Shown one piece after another: positions 1-6,604 of a stretch of 19,216 nt of DNA. Within the stretch, counting starts at the first letter, position 1. Every line of letters starts with the position of its first letter. Origin of the DNA: UBA1573 sp016794285 (GTDB lineage Bacteria > Pseudomonadota > Alphaproteobacteria > Micavibrionales > Micavibrionaceae); the NCBI GenBank assembly GCA_016794285.1, contig JAEUKO010000037.1:1-19216 (forward strand), given 5' to 3'. The translations under genes and the position numbers were made by a program. The notes beneath the pieces were generated by a model, which worked only from the letters and a program-made list of their open reading frames with translations, was not told the origin of the DNA and ran no database searches.

Positions 1-6
1 GACTGC

Positions 7-84
7 AAATGGTGGTTTCCTGCGCTTCCGTTGCTCAAGTACCTTGATGTACGTTCCGCTACGGTTCTCGGAAATCCACCATTT
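7..84. repeat. Long imperfect palindrome (REP-like or terminator-like element)
   Basis: Outer arms 7-20 and 70-84 pair over 14 positions (aaatggtgg with ccaccattt, then tttcc with ggaaa) with one bulged T at 75. The tip is gtac (39-42), a 6-nt loop, then gtac (49-52). Between outer arms and tip lie two imperfect direct repeats, 23-36 and 57-69, both of the form CGCT..CGTT/CGGTT..CTC. The element starts 40 bases beyond the stop codon of the minus-strand MFS gene, so it would be transcribed as the 3' end of that mRNA. There is no U-run like that of a classical intrinsic terminator. The shape suggests a dispersed extragenic palindrome, but only one copy is visible here, so repetition in the genome is an inference. 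Confidence 0.6.
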
Positions 85-123
85 TCGTCACGTATCTGGA
101 ACTTTCTGGACGGACACTTAAAG

Positions 124-1380
124 CTAACGTCCTTCTGCCTTATGGTCGGATGTGATGCGGGCTTTACGCAGCTCCGGAGTTAGGAGAGCCGTTGTGGCTA
201 CAACAAGCAAGGTTGCAAATCCTCCAACCACAATGGAAGGAACCAACCCTAAGGCTCTTGCAGCTACACCTGATTCAAACGCCCCGATTTCGTTAGAGGA
301 TGTAATGAACATACTGTTGACCGAGGATACCCGTCCGCGCAGGTGATCGGGGGTAAGAAGCTGCATGATAGTTATGCGGATGATGGCTCCTATGCCGTCA
401 AATAATCCGCTCAGAGCTAAGAAAAACAGGGATAAGTAGAAAGATGTGCTATAGCCAAAACCAATCATGCAAAAGCCAAATCCCGCAACAACCCACAAAA
501 GGCGGGTCCCCGAAAGGGTCTTCATGGGCCTTAGTGCGAAGTAGATAGCCACGAGAATAGCCCCCATTGAGGGAGCCGCACGCAAGGCCCCCAAACCTTC
601 TGAGCCGACATGAAGAACTTGATCGGCAACAGCCGGAAGCATGGCGGTGGCTCCCCCGAACAGGACGGCGAACATATCAAGCGACATAACGGATAGTAAA
701 ATCCGATTGTGCAAAATAAATTTCCAGCCTTGGGTGATGCTTTTTAGAAAGGGTTCCCGCAGTTTCTTTTCAATGTGAGAAAAGTCAATCGTTAGCAAAG
801 AGGCAGAAAGAAAAGAAAGAGCGAGAAGGCTGGCGGGAAGTGTCCACGCACTTCGCGCTCCAAGAAGCCCATAAAGCAGTCCGGCAAGAGCAGGACCGCA
901 AATATTGGCAATTTGAAAACCGCTGTTGATCCATGCGGTTGCCGAAGGAAGATCTTTTCGTTCAACAACGTGGGGAACTATAGAAAAGAAGGAAGGAGGA
1001 AGATAGGCGCGAGCAAGGCCAGAGACAAAAACGCCACTAAAAATACAAATCAGTAAAGTTTGGTTGGAAAGATTTATGAAATGTCCACCAACCAGCAAGA
1101 GGAGGAATGTATTCAGAGCAAGGGCGGCCAAAGAAAAACGAAGAACAGTATGAGGCTTGTTGTTGTCAACAATATGTCCAGCAAAAAAGGCATTGGCAAT
1201 AGCTGGGACGGCCTCGGTCAAGCCAATTAGCCCAAGCAACAAGGGACTGTGGCTCAGGGAATAGACCTGCCAGCCGACAATCACGGCCTGCGATTGGAGA
1301 GCCATGGAGGTCAGAAGTCTGGAAAAAAACAACAATCTGAAATTGGGCAGACGAAAGAGAGTCAAGGAAGAAGTCTTCAT
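124..1380 (-). CDS. MFS exporter, EntS-like (MFS_3 type)
   Basis: A 418-residue integral inner-membrane protein with about twelve hydrophobic segments, the usual size for a major facilitator. A loop 2-3 signature of motif A type (GHIVDNNKPHTVL, about residues 68-80) follows the second membrane segment. The C-terminal half carries the stretch RGRVSSVNSMFITSSNEIG, typical of the EntS-like branch, whose members export siderophores, drugs or other small molecules by proton antiport. The substrate cannot be read from the sequence. The ATG at 1380 has an AAAAGG-type ribosome site five bases upstream. The gene lies 35 bases behind the CDF gene on the same strand, so the two are probably co-transcribed, which hints at a role in metal or metallophore export. 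The family call is firm; the substrate is unknown. Confidence 0.85.
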   Translation of the reverse strand: MKTSSLTLFRLPNFRLLFFSRLLTSMALQSQAVIVGWQVYSLSHSPLLLGLIGLTEAVPAIANAFFAGHIVDNNKPHTVLRFSLAALALNTFLLLLVGGHFINLSNQTLLICIFSGVFVSGLARAYLPPSFFSIVPHVVERKDLPSATAWINSGFQIANICGPALAGLLYGLLGARSAWTLPASLLALSFLSASLLTIDFSHIEKKLREPFLKSITQGWKFILHNRILLSVMSLDMFAVLFGGATAMLPAVADQVLHVGSEGLGALRAAPSMGAILVAIYFALRPMKTLSGTRLLWVVAGFGFCMIGFGYSTSFYLSLFFLALSGLFDGIGAIIRITIMQLLTPDHLRGRVSSVNSMFITSSNEIGAFESGVAARALGLVPSIVVGGFATLLVVATTALLTPELRKARITSDHKAEGR

Positions 1381-1415
1381 AGGGCCTTTTAGGCTATAGA
1401 CTTAGGAAATGTCAA

Positions 1416-2798
1416 TCATTCATCCTTCCGCTCTTTGGGCTCTGCGTGGCCAACAACGCGCCATGCGGACGGATAGGCCGTACGGATGGATCGCTCCAAC
1501 GTATCAACAGCTTCGTGGGTTGCGGCTACGGATGTTCCAGATTCAACAAGGCAATGAAAAATAATAATTGTTCCGAAAGGAGTTGTCCGTGCCCGAACGT
1601 CATGAAGATCTTGCAGTAAGGGGACTTGCTTTACGCTCTCCTCAGCCAATGATCTAATGACGCGGAGGGTTTCGGTGGAAACATCCTCTCCCTCAATGCC
1701 TTTGGTCTGCAGGGGTTCAATATGGGTTTCAACCTCTATGTCATCTCCTAACTCTGAACGGATGGACGTTTCGAGCTGGGACGCAATATCGTGGGCAACG
1801 CCCAAGCTCTGATTGCCGTCCACTTCCAGATCAAGTCCAACCGAGAGCCTCCCCGCCACCTGATGCACCGTCACATGGTGAATAGCAAGCCGCAAATTGG
1901 CGGCAATAATTCCAATTCGGTCATGGATGGTTTCGCTATCTAAGGCAACCGGATGAGTAGAGACCATAACTTCGGCTTCAGAAAAATCTTTCTGGATAAG
2001 TTCCGTTACAAGGTCTTTGGTTTCCTTGACTTTTTCCAAAGGGAGGCTTCGGCTGAGCGAAATATCCAGATCGACAAACATAATGCTTCCTGCGGGCCGT
2101 ACCCTAACGCGGTTAACATGGATTACGGCGGGGATGTCGCTCAAGGCTTTGCGGATGTTTTCACTAACTCCAGCGGGAGCGGCATCAATCAAGGTATCAA
2201 TGGTCCGTCGTCCGAGCGTCCAGCCTGCTTTGCAAACAAAGAGAGAAACGCCAATTGCAGCAAAAGAGTCCCCTGCCGGCCAGCCAAGAGCAACCAATCC
2301 AAGACCAAGCAAAACGACCCCTGAACTCAAAACGTCCGAAGAAAAATGAAGGGCATCGGCTTCTAAAGCCTGACTTTTTGTTTCTTTTGCTACGCGAGAG
2401 AGGGTTTTCGCTCGCCAAATATCAATCAAGATGGAAGACGAAATAACAGCAATCGACCACCAAGTAACCTCAACGGGGTGGTCTTGCGGGGAAAGTAGGC
2501 GATTTACAGCTTCGTACATAATCCAGATACTGGTCAGGAAGAGCAGGCCCGTCTCGGCAAGGGCGGTGACACTTTCAATCTTGCCGTGTCCATAGGGGTG
2601 GTCTTCATCGGCAGGTTTATCGCTGATCCGAACAGCCATGTACGTCATAACGGTTGCGCCAAGGTCAAGCAGAGAGTGGATCCCCTCGGAAATCAAACCA
2701 AGGCTTCCGGTCAGAATCCCAACGCTAAATTTGCTTACCGTCATGAAGGCACTCGCCCAAATCGAGGTTAGGGCAACAGTTTCTTTTTCAGTAACCAT
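1416..2798 (-). CDS. Cation diffusion facilitator (CDF) metal transporter with three tandem C-terminal domains
   Basis: A 460-residue inner-membrane metal/proton antiporter. Residues 1-208 form the six-helix CDF domain with an HD-HD metal site: H41/D45 in helix 2 (HSLLD) and H151/D155 in helix 5 (HFSSD). This arrangement is usual for zinc-exporting members; E. coli FieF has DD-HD. Usual CDF proteins are about 300 residues. Here three ferredoxin-like cytoplasmic domains follow, roughly 210-286, 287-365 and 375-455; the second and third repeat the pattern AH/TH...LE.SIR...V..H.EP. I chose the ATG at 2798 because AAGGAG (complement of 2806-2811) sits seven bases before it; the upstream ATG at 2819 would read through that site. 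It is divergent from the small exported-protein genes and upstream of the MFS gene. Metal specificity is inferred. Confidence 0.9.
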   Translation of the reverse strand: MVTEKETVALTSIWASAFMTVSKFSVGILTGSLGLISEGIHSLLDLGATVMTYMAVRISDKPADEDHPYGHGKIESVTALAETGLLFLTSIWIMYEAVNRLLSPQDHPVEVTWWSIAVISSSILIDIWRAKTLSRVAKETKSQALEADALHFSSDVLSSGVVLLGLGLVALGWPAGDSFAAIGVSLFVCKAGWTLGRRTIDTLIDAAPAGVSENIRKALSDIPAVIHVNRVRVRPAGSIMFVDLDISLSRSLPLEKVKETKDLVTELIQKDFSEAEVMVSTHPVALDSETIHDRIGIIAANLRLAIHHVTVHQVAGRLSVGLDLEVDGNQSLGVAHDIASQLETSIRSELGDDIEVETHIEPLQTKGIEGEDVSTETLRVIRSLAEESVKQVPLLQDLHDVRARTTPFGTIIIFHCLVESGTSVAATHEAVDTLERSIRTAYPSAWRVVGHAEPKERKDE

Positions 2799-2862
2799 TG
2801 GTAATCTCCTTGCTTTCATAAGACTCTTGATTCTGAAACTAAAAGGTATAGGCTAACTGGCC

Positions 2863-3213
2863 ATGAGGTTCATTGTTTTTCTTTTGGTTGTAGCAATTTC
2901 TGTTGGCGGTTATGCGGCCAATGCCTGTGCTTTTGACCAAGTTGGTGGGGTAAGCTCTCAAATTCGAGTGAGTGGCGCGGCGGCGGGGGAGATACCCTCT
3001 TGTCACGAGGGGCTTTCCCAATCAGAAAAAGGGACCCCACAAAAAGCACTCTCGAAAAATTTGAGTGCCCATGTGTGTTGTGCGCCGTATCTTGTCCCTG
3101 TCGTGGCGGTTTTTAACGTTTCTTCTTCGGTGCTTAAGGTTGAAAAGCCCAGAGTCGATGCTGAAAAGCATGGAGAATTTTTTTACCCCCCCTTTCGTCC
3201 TCCATCCGCGTAG
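2863..3213 (+). CDS. Small exported Cys/His protein, possibly metal-related
   Basis: A 116-residue protein with an N-terminal signal sequence (hydrophobic residues 3-18, likely cut near ANA-C22). C22 lacks a proper lipobox. The mature part is small and low in predicted structure, with the motifs PSCHE (C47, H48) and HVCC (H70, C72, C73), and ends in a proline-rich tail (PPFRPPSA). CH...HxCC patterns in short exported proteins are common near copper or other heavy-metal genes, but I do not recognise a named family. It starts 64 bases from the divergent CDF gene and is followed 60 bases later by the DUF305 gene, so a metal-homeostasis role is suggested by context only. The ribosome site is weak (AGG at 2850-2852). 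Confidence 0.6.
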   Translation: MRFIVFLLVVAISVGGYAANACAFDQVGGVSSQIRVSGAAAGEIPSCHEGLSQSEKGTPQKALSKNLSAHVCCAPYLVPVVAVFNVSSSVLKVEKPRVDAEKHGEFFYPPFRPPSA

Positions 3214-3273
3214 TCGCAAATTTTTTCTAAATTTAATAATTTGCTACATATTCAATGTTTTATGGAGATTAAA

Positions 3274-3660
3274 ATGACTGTATTTCAAACAAAAAATCTT
3301 TTTGCTGCTCTTGCCATGTTCGTAGCTCTTTCCTTGCCAGTTGCGGCACAGGCCGGAGAAAAGGACATGGCCACTATGGGTCATACGACGATGTCTTCAT
3401 CGCCGAATAATCTATACGCCCCAGCAATGGAAACCATGCACGCGGGGATGGCTGCGGCTCCAACCACGGGAAATGCCGATGTTGATTTCGTAACTGGAAT
3501 GATTCCTCACCACCAAGGGGCGGTCGATATGGCCAAGGTGCTCTTGGAAAAAGGAACAGATCCAGAGCTTAAGGAATTGGCCAAGGGTATCGTGGCAGCT
3601 CAAGAGAAAGAAATTGCCTTCATGAACGAATGGCTGAAAAAACACTCTGACAAAAAATAA
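3274..3660 (+). CDS. DUF305 family exported protein
   Basis: A 128-residue periplasmic protein. Residues 1-27 are a signal peptide ending in AQA; a Met-rich stretch follows (M32, M35, M40, M52, M55, M59). The DUF305 core lies at about 68-122, with DFVTGMIPHHQGAVDMAK (H79, H80, D85, M86) and EKEIAFMNEW. The family has a four-helix, ferritin-like fold and often sits beside copper or other metal-resistance genes; its biochemical role is poorly defined. The ATG at 3274 has GGAG at 3264-3267, six bases upstream; an in-frame TTG at 3241 lacks a ribosome site and would spoil the signal peptide. It is probably co-transcribed with the Cys/His protein gene and ends at a strong terminator. Confidence 0.9.
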   Translation: MTVFQTKNLFAALAMFVALSLPVAAQAGEKDMATMGHTTMSSSPNNLYAPAMETMHAGMAAAPTTGNADVDFVTGMIPHHQGAVDMAKVLLEKGTDPELKELAKGIVAAQEKEIAFMNEWLKKHSDKK

Positions 3661-3677
3661 GAGATGACTTTAAGAAG

Positions 3678-3705
3678 ACAGGCCCTCTCAAGGGCCTGTT
3701 TTTTT
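3678..3705 (+). terminator. Rho-independent terminator after the DUF305 gene
   Basis: A perfect 9-bp stem (3678-3686 with 3691-3699), a CTCA loop and a run of seven T (3699-3705), 17 bases after the DUF305 stop codon. On the other strand the hairpin lies just beyond the stop of the convergent 263-residue gene, but the bases after it there (cttctt) are a poor U-tract, so strong termination is expected only for the plus strand. Confidence 0.9.
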
Positions 3706-3709
3706 ATTA

Positions 3710-4501
3710 CTAATCTTCGGGGGCAGGGGGTTTGACACGAACCAGAAACTGAGTAGGGGGAGAAAGTTGAGGAGAGCTTTTGGATGGTGCAACTTTTGGA
3801 TGGCCTGCCGCAAAGAAATCGTTTTCTACCATCATGTTCATGAGAGAAGCATCGGTGACATTGATAAGGAAATAATCTGGAATGTATCTTTGCTCCCCGC
3901 CAGTGATGGCGGCAAAGTGGTCATAGACCAAGTGGCGCATATGCTCTCGCTCCAGTCTTCGTTTGAGGACAAAATCGCGTACGCGTATGCGTTTGAGTTC
4001 CACATCACTTCCTTGAATATGGGCGGTATCCTTGAGCGTCAGAGGAGTCACATGAATTTCGAGTGTGGCGCGGTGACCTCCTTTGGGAAGTTTCGTGAGT
4101 TGTTGCAAGGTAATGCTCACGTCGTGTTGTTCAGAAAAGTAACGGGAGGCTTTTTCAAGAGCAGAAGAGAGGGCCTTCTCTGAGCTTTCATCTGAATAGC
4201 CTTCGATAAGAACGCGGTGAGTTCCCTTATTTGCGTAGCCGCCTTCGCCGCCGCTATCTTCTTGGGCTATCTGGTGTCTAAGAGTGCGAAGTTCCTCAAG
4301 CAGGTCACACAAAGGGGTTGCACAGCCTTCTATGAAATTCTTCAATCCCTCCAGAAGTTCTTTGGGGGGAATTTGAGGATTGCTTGCGCATTCTTCAGCT
4401 TCACGAACAACCTTGATAAGAAGATCAATATCCTCATCTTGTGTTAACAATGCAACCGAAGGCTGCTCCAACTCTTTTGGGGGTCTTTTAAGGGGCTTCA
4501 T
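3710..4501 (-). CDS. Hypothetical protein with a dodecin-like segment
   Basis: I do not recognise this 263-residue protein. It has no signal peptide or membrane segment, so it is probably cytoplasmic. Residues 20-80 are mostly helical with three Cys (38, 60, 65); 81-94 is a Gly-rich linker. Residues 95-155 read as strand-helix-strand-strand (HRVLIEGYSDES, then an amphipathic helix, then SITLQQL and HRATLEIHVTPL), an order reminiscent of dodecin-type small folds; this is a resemblance of pattern only. Residues 165-230 are mixed, with a basic helix (KRRLEREHMRHL), and the C-terminal tail is Pro/Ser-rich. The ATG at 4501 has a perfect AGGAGGT (complement of 4510-4516) eight bases upstream. It follows bolA by 61 bases on the same strand and may share its transcript. 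Confidence 0.7.
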   Translation of the reverse strand: MKPLKRPPKELEQPSVALLTQDEDIDLLIKVVREAEECASNPQIPPKELLEGLKNFIEGCATPLCDLLEELRTLRHQIAQEDSGGEGGYANKGTHRVLIEGYSDESSEKALSSALEKASRYFSEQHDVSITLQQLTKLPKGGHRATLEIHVTPLTLKDTAHIQGSDVELKRIRVRDFVLKRRLEREHMRHLVYDHFAAITGGEQRYIPDYFLINVTDASLMNMMVENDFFAAGHPKVAPSKSSPQLSPPTQFLVRVKPPAPED

Positions 4502-4562
4502 TCTAAGATACCTCCTGTTCTAAGGCGTTTTGTTTTTATCCTATTCCTAACAATTTAGGGGA

Positions 4563-4865
4563 TCAACCTTTCTCGGCCCATTCTTCGGGAGTTAGGGTTC
4601 TCAGACGGCACGCATGGACATTTCGCCCGATAAACCCATCTTCCAAGAGGCTAAAAACGAGTTTGTGACGTTCTACCCGATTTAGCTTGGCAAAACGGGG
4701 GGAGACAACGCAAACGGCTAGGTGACTTTCGCCACCTTCTCCCTTGTATCCGGCGTGGCCTTTGTGAAGCTCGCTTTCATCCAGCACTTCAAGAAAACTA
4801 GGGGAAAGGCCATTTTGGAGCCGTTCTAACACGGTTTGGCGGTTATTTGGCGAGAAAGAAGGCAT
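4563..4865 (-). CDS. bolA: BolA family protein
   Basis: A 100-residue cytoplasmic protein of the usual BolA length. It shows the HKGHAG motif (34-39), the following SHLAVCVVS strand, the helix around RHKLVFSLL, and the conserved histidine H84 in NVHACRLRTLTPEEW. BolA proteins pair with monothiol glutaredoxins around a shared [2Fe-2S] cluster and act in iron-sulfur trafficking or transcriptional control. Which BolA subfamily this is cannot be settled here. The ATG at 4865 has an AGAGGA site six bases upstream. It is divergent from the J-protein gene across 66 bases, an arrangement common next to cobST in alphaproteobacteria, with a plausible sigma-70 promoter at 4900-4927. Confidence 0.9.
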   Translation of the reverse strand: MPSFSPNNRQTVLERLQNGLSPSFLEVLDESELHKGHAGYKGEGGESHLAVCVVSPRFAKLNRVERHKLVFSLLEDGFIGRNVHACRLRTLTPEEWAEKG

Positions 4866-4899
4866 AAAAATCCTCTTTTTTTGGTTTCTGACTGGAAAA

Positions 4900-4927
4900 A
4901 TTATCCTTTTTTACCGTATCATGAAAA
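4900..4927 (-). promoter_or_regulatory. Candidate sigma-70 promoter for bolA
   Basis: Read on the minus strand, TTTTCA (4922-4927) and GATAAT (4900-4905) are separated by 16 bases. They match the -35 consensus at four of six and the -10 consensus at five of six positions. The -10 box lies about 35 bases before the bolA start codon. This is a sequence match only. Confidence 0.4.
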
Positions 4928-4931
4928 GAGA

Positions 4932-5537
4932 ATGCCAAAGATTTTTTTGAAACCCAATTCTCCTGAGTTTGCGGATGGACGGTCCTCGTCCAGCCAGACG
5001 CACCGTCGCCGCTGTGATATGCCAGGTTGCCCGGGCCACGGAGAGCATCGCGCCCCCAAAGATCGGTCTTTGGCCGATTACTTCTGGCTTTGTGCCGACC
5101 ATGTCCAAGAATATAACAAGGCGTGGAATTTTTTCTCTGGTATGTCCACGGCAGATATTGAGGATTATATCAATTCAGCAGCAGTCTGGGATCGACCCAC
5201 ACAGAGGTTTGATAGTATGGCAAACGCCGAGGCGATTCGGCAAAAGGCTTGGCAGACTTACCATTTTACCGAGGAAGCTCCGCCCAAGTCACGGTTTTCT
5301 GACTCCTCTCCGGTAAGGCAGACGGCGGAGTTCGAGGCTTTGGGGATTATGGGCCTTGAGTCACCCGTTACTCTGGCTGAAATCAAGGCGCGTTACAAAA
5401 CTTTGGTCAAAAAATACCATCCGGATCATAACCGCGAAGATCCAACAGCCGAGGAGCTTCTGAAAAAGATCAATATGGCCTATACTATCCTCAAAGTGGC
5501 CTACCAGAAATTTGAAGAGCTGCCAGAGCGAGCTTAA
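4932..5537 (+). CDS. J-domain protein with a putative Cys/His zinc motif
   Basis: A 201-residue cytoplasmic protein. The C-terminal third (about 138-196) is a J domain with the HPD motif at 163-165 (KKYHPDHN), which stimulates the ATPase of DnaK-type chaperones. The N-terminal part carries C28-x4-C33 (CDMPGC) and C54-x2-H57 (CADH), a likely metal site, followed by the EYNKAWNFFSGM stretch common to this alphaproteobacterial J-protein group. It lacks the Gly/Phe and four-repeat zinc regions of true DnaJ. I chose the ATG at 4932 because family members begin shortly before the Cys motif; the frame is open back to a TTG at 4836 that overlaps bolA, and the ribosome site is poor. cobS follows 46 bases later, so co-transcription is likely. 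Confidence 0.85.
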   Translation: MPKIFLKPNSPEFADGRSSSSQTHRRRCDMPGCPGHGEHRAPKDRSLADYFWLCADHVQEYNKAWNFFSGMSTADIEDYINSAAVWDRPTQRFDSMANAEAIRQKAWQTYHFTEEAPPKSRFSDSSPVRQTAEFEALGIMGLESPVTLAEIKARYKTLVKKYHPDHNREDPTAEELLKKINMAYTILKVAYQKFEELPERA

Positions 5538-5583
5538 CCAAGCGAGCCTGAAACTTTACCCTACCTATTGCAGGAGAGAAATT

Positions 5584-6600
5584 GTGTCCGACCCCCAACG
5601 TGAGCCGATGGCTCTGGCCTTTGATGTTACGACCTTAACGCCTAATTCGCTGCGGCATACGTCGATTCCAGACCGTATGTTCCGCGTCAAAGAAATATTT
5701 GGTCTTGATACCGACTGGGAAGTCCCGGGGTTCAGCCATGATATGCCGAACGTCCCCCTGCGGGATGACAGCTACCATTTCGATCATGATACGACATTGG
5801 CCATTCTTGCCGGTTTTGCCTTCAATCGGCGGGTCATGATTCAGGGGTATCACGGAACTGGGAAGTCCACCCATATTGAACAAGTTGCCTCACGGCTCAA
5901 TTGGCCCTGTGTTCGGATTAACCTTGATAGTCACGTCAGCCGAATTGATTTGCTCGGCAAAGATATGATTGTTCTCAAAGAAGGCAAACAAGTAACTGAG
6001 TGGAAAGAAGGCTTGTTGCCATGGGCTCTTCAGAATCCGGTTGCTTTGGTGTTTGATGAATACGATGCGGGGCGTCCCGATGTGATGTTTGTCATCCAGA
6101 GAATTCTGGAATCGGATGGACGTCTTACTCTTCTTGACCAAAATCAGGTTATTCGTCCTCATCCAGCCTTTCGCCTTTTTGCTACTGCGAACACGATTGG
6201 TCTGGGGGACACCACGGGGCTTTATCATGGAACTCACCAGCTCAATCAGGGCCAGTTGGACCGCTGGAATATTGTCACGGTTTTGAATTATTTATCTCAT
6301 GAAGATGAAGTCAAGATTGTCATGGCCAAACTTCCAGAAAGTGACATAAAAGGCCAAGTGAGCGAAGCTGATGTCAATGCCATGGTGCGTTTGGCGGCGA
6401 TGACACGCGAAGGATTCAAAAACGGGGATCTTTCAACGCTCATGTCGCCGCGTACGGTTATCAGCTGGGCTGAAAACACCGAAATATTCCATGATCGGGA
6501 GATGGCCTTTCGCCTCAGCTTTATGAACAAATGTGATGAGCTTGAGCGACCAATTTTGGCTGAGTATTACCAACGATGCTTTGGGGTTGAAATTCTTTAG
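5584..6600 (+). CDS. cobS: Cobaltochelatase subunit CobS (AAA+ ATPase)
   Basis: A 338-residue AAA+ protein, close to the 332 residues of Pseudomonas denitrificans CobS. It shows Walker A GYHGTGKST (88-96), Walker B VALVFDEYD (153-161), sensor-1 asparagine in FATANT (N203) and a probable arginine finger in GQLDRW (R227). With CobT it forms the ring that drives ATP-dependent cobalt insertion into hydrogenobyrinic acid a,c-diamide by CobN in the aerobic B12 pathway. The start is GTG at 5584, with AGGAG (5572-5576) seven bases upstream; an in-frame TTG at 5512 would overlap the J-protein gene. cobT follows at once. No cobN or other B12 gene is in the window. Confidence 0.93.
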   Translation: MSDPQREPMALAFDVTTLTPNSLRHTSIPDRMFRVKEIFGLDTDWEVPGFSHDMPNVPLRDDSYHFDHDTTLAILAGFAFNRRVMIQGYHGTGKSTHIEQVASRLNWPCVRINLDSHVSRIDLLGKDMIVLKEGKQVTEWKEGLLPWALQNPVALVFDEYDAGRPDVMFVIQRILESDGRLTLLDQNQVIRPHPAFRLFATANTIGLGDTTGLYHGTHQLNQGQLDRWNIVTVLNYLSHEDEVKIVMAKLPESDIKGQVSEADVNAMVRLAAMTREGFKNGDLSTLMSPRTVISWAENTEIFHDREMAFRLSFMNKCDELERPILAEYYQRCFGVEIL

Positions 6601-6604
6601 AGCC

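Noticed and set aside
2..121. Plus-strand open frame reaching the left edge and ending three bases before the MFS stop
   Set aside because: It reads through the palindrome, two plus-strand frames are open there, and no recognisable protein motif is present; an upstream gene end cannot be supported.
1953..2349. Two plus-strand open frames opposite the CDF gene
   Set aside because: Low-complexity products without ribosome sites; the CDF frame on the minus strand has family motifs over the whole stretch.
3216..3244. AT-rich inverted repeat (gcaaatt / aatttgc) between the Cys/His gene and the DUF305 gene
   Set aside because: A 7-bp, mostly A/T stem with a 15-base loop in an AT-rich gap is easily produced by chance, and it has no terminator tail.
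4546..4559. cctaa/ttagg hairpin between bolA and the 263-residue gene
   Set aside because: A 5-bp AT-rich stem with no T-run on the minus strand; insufficient for a terminator.
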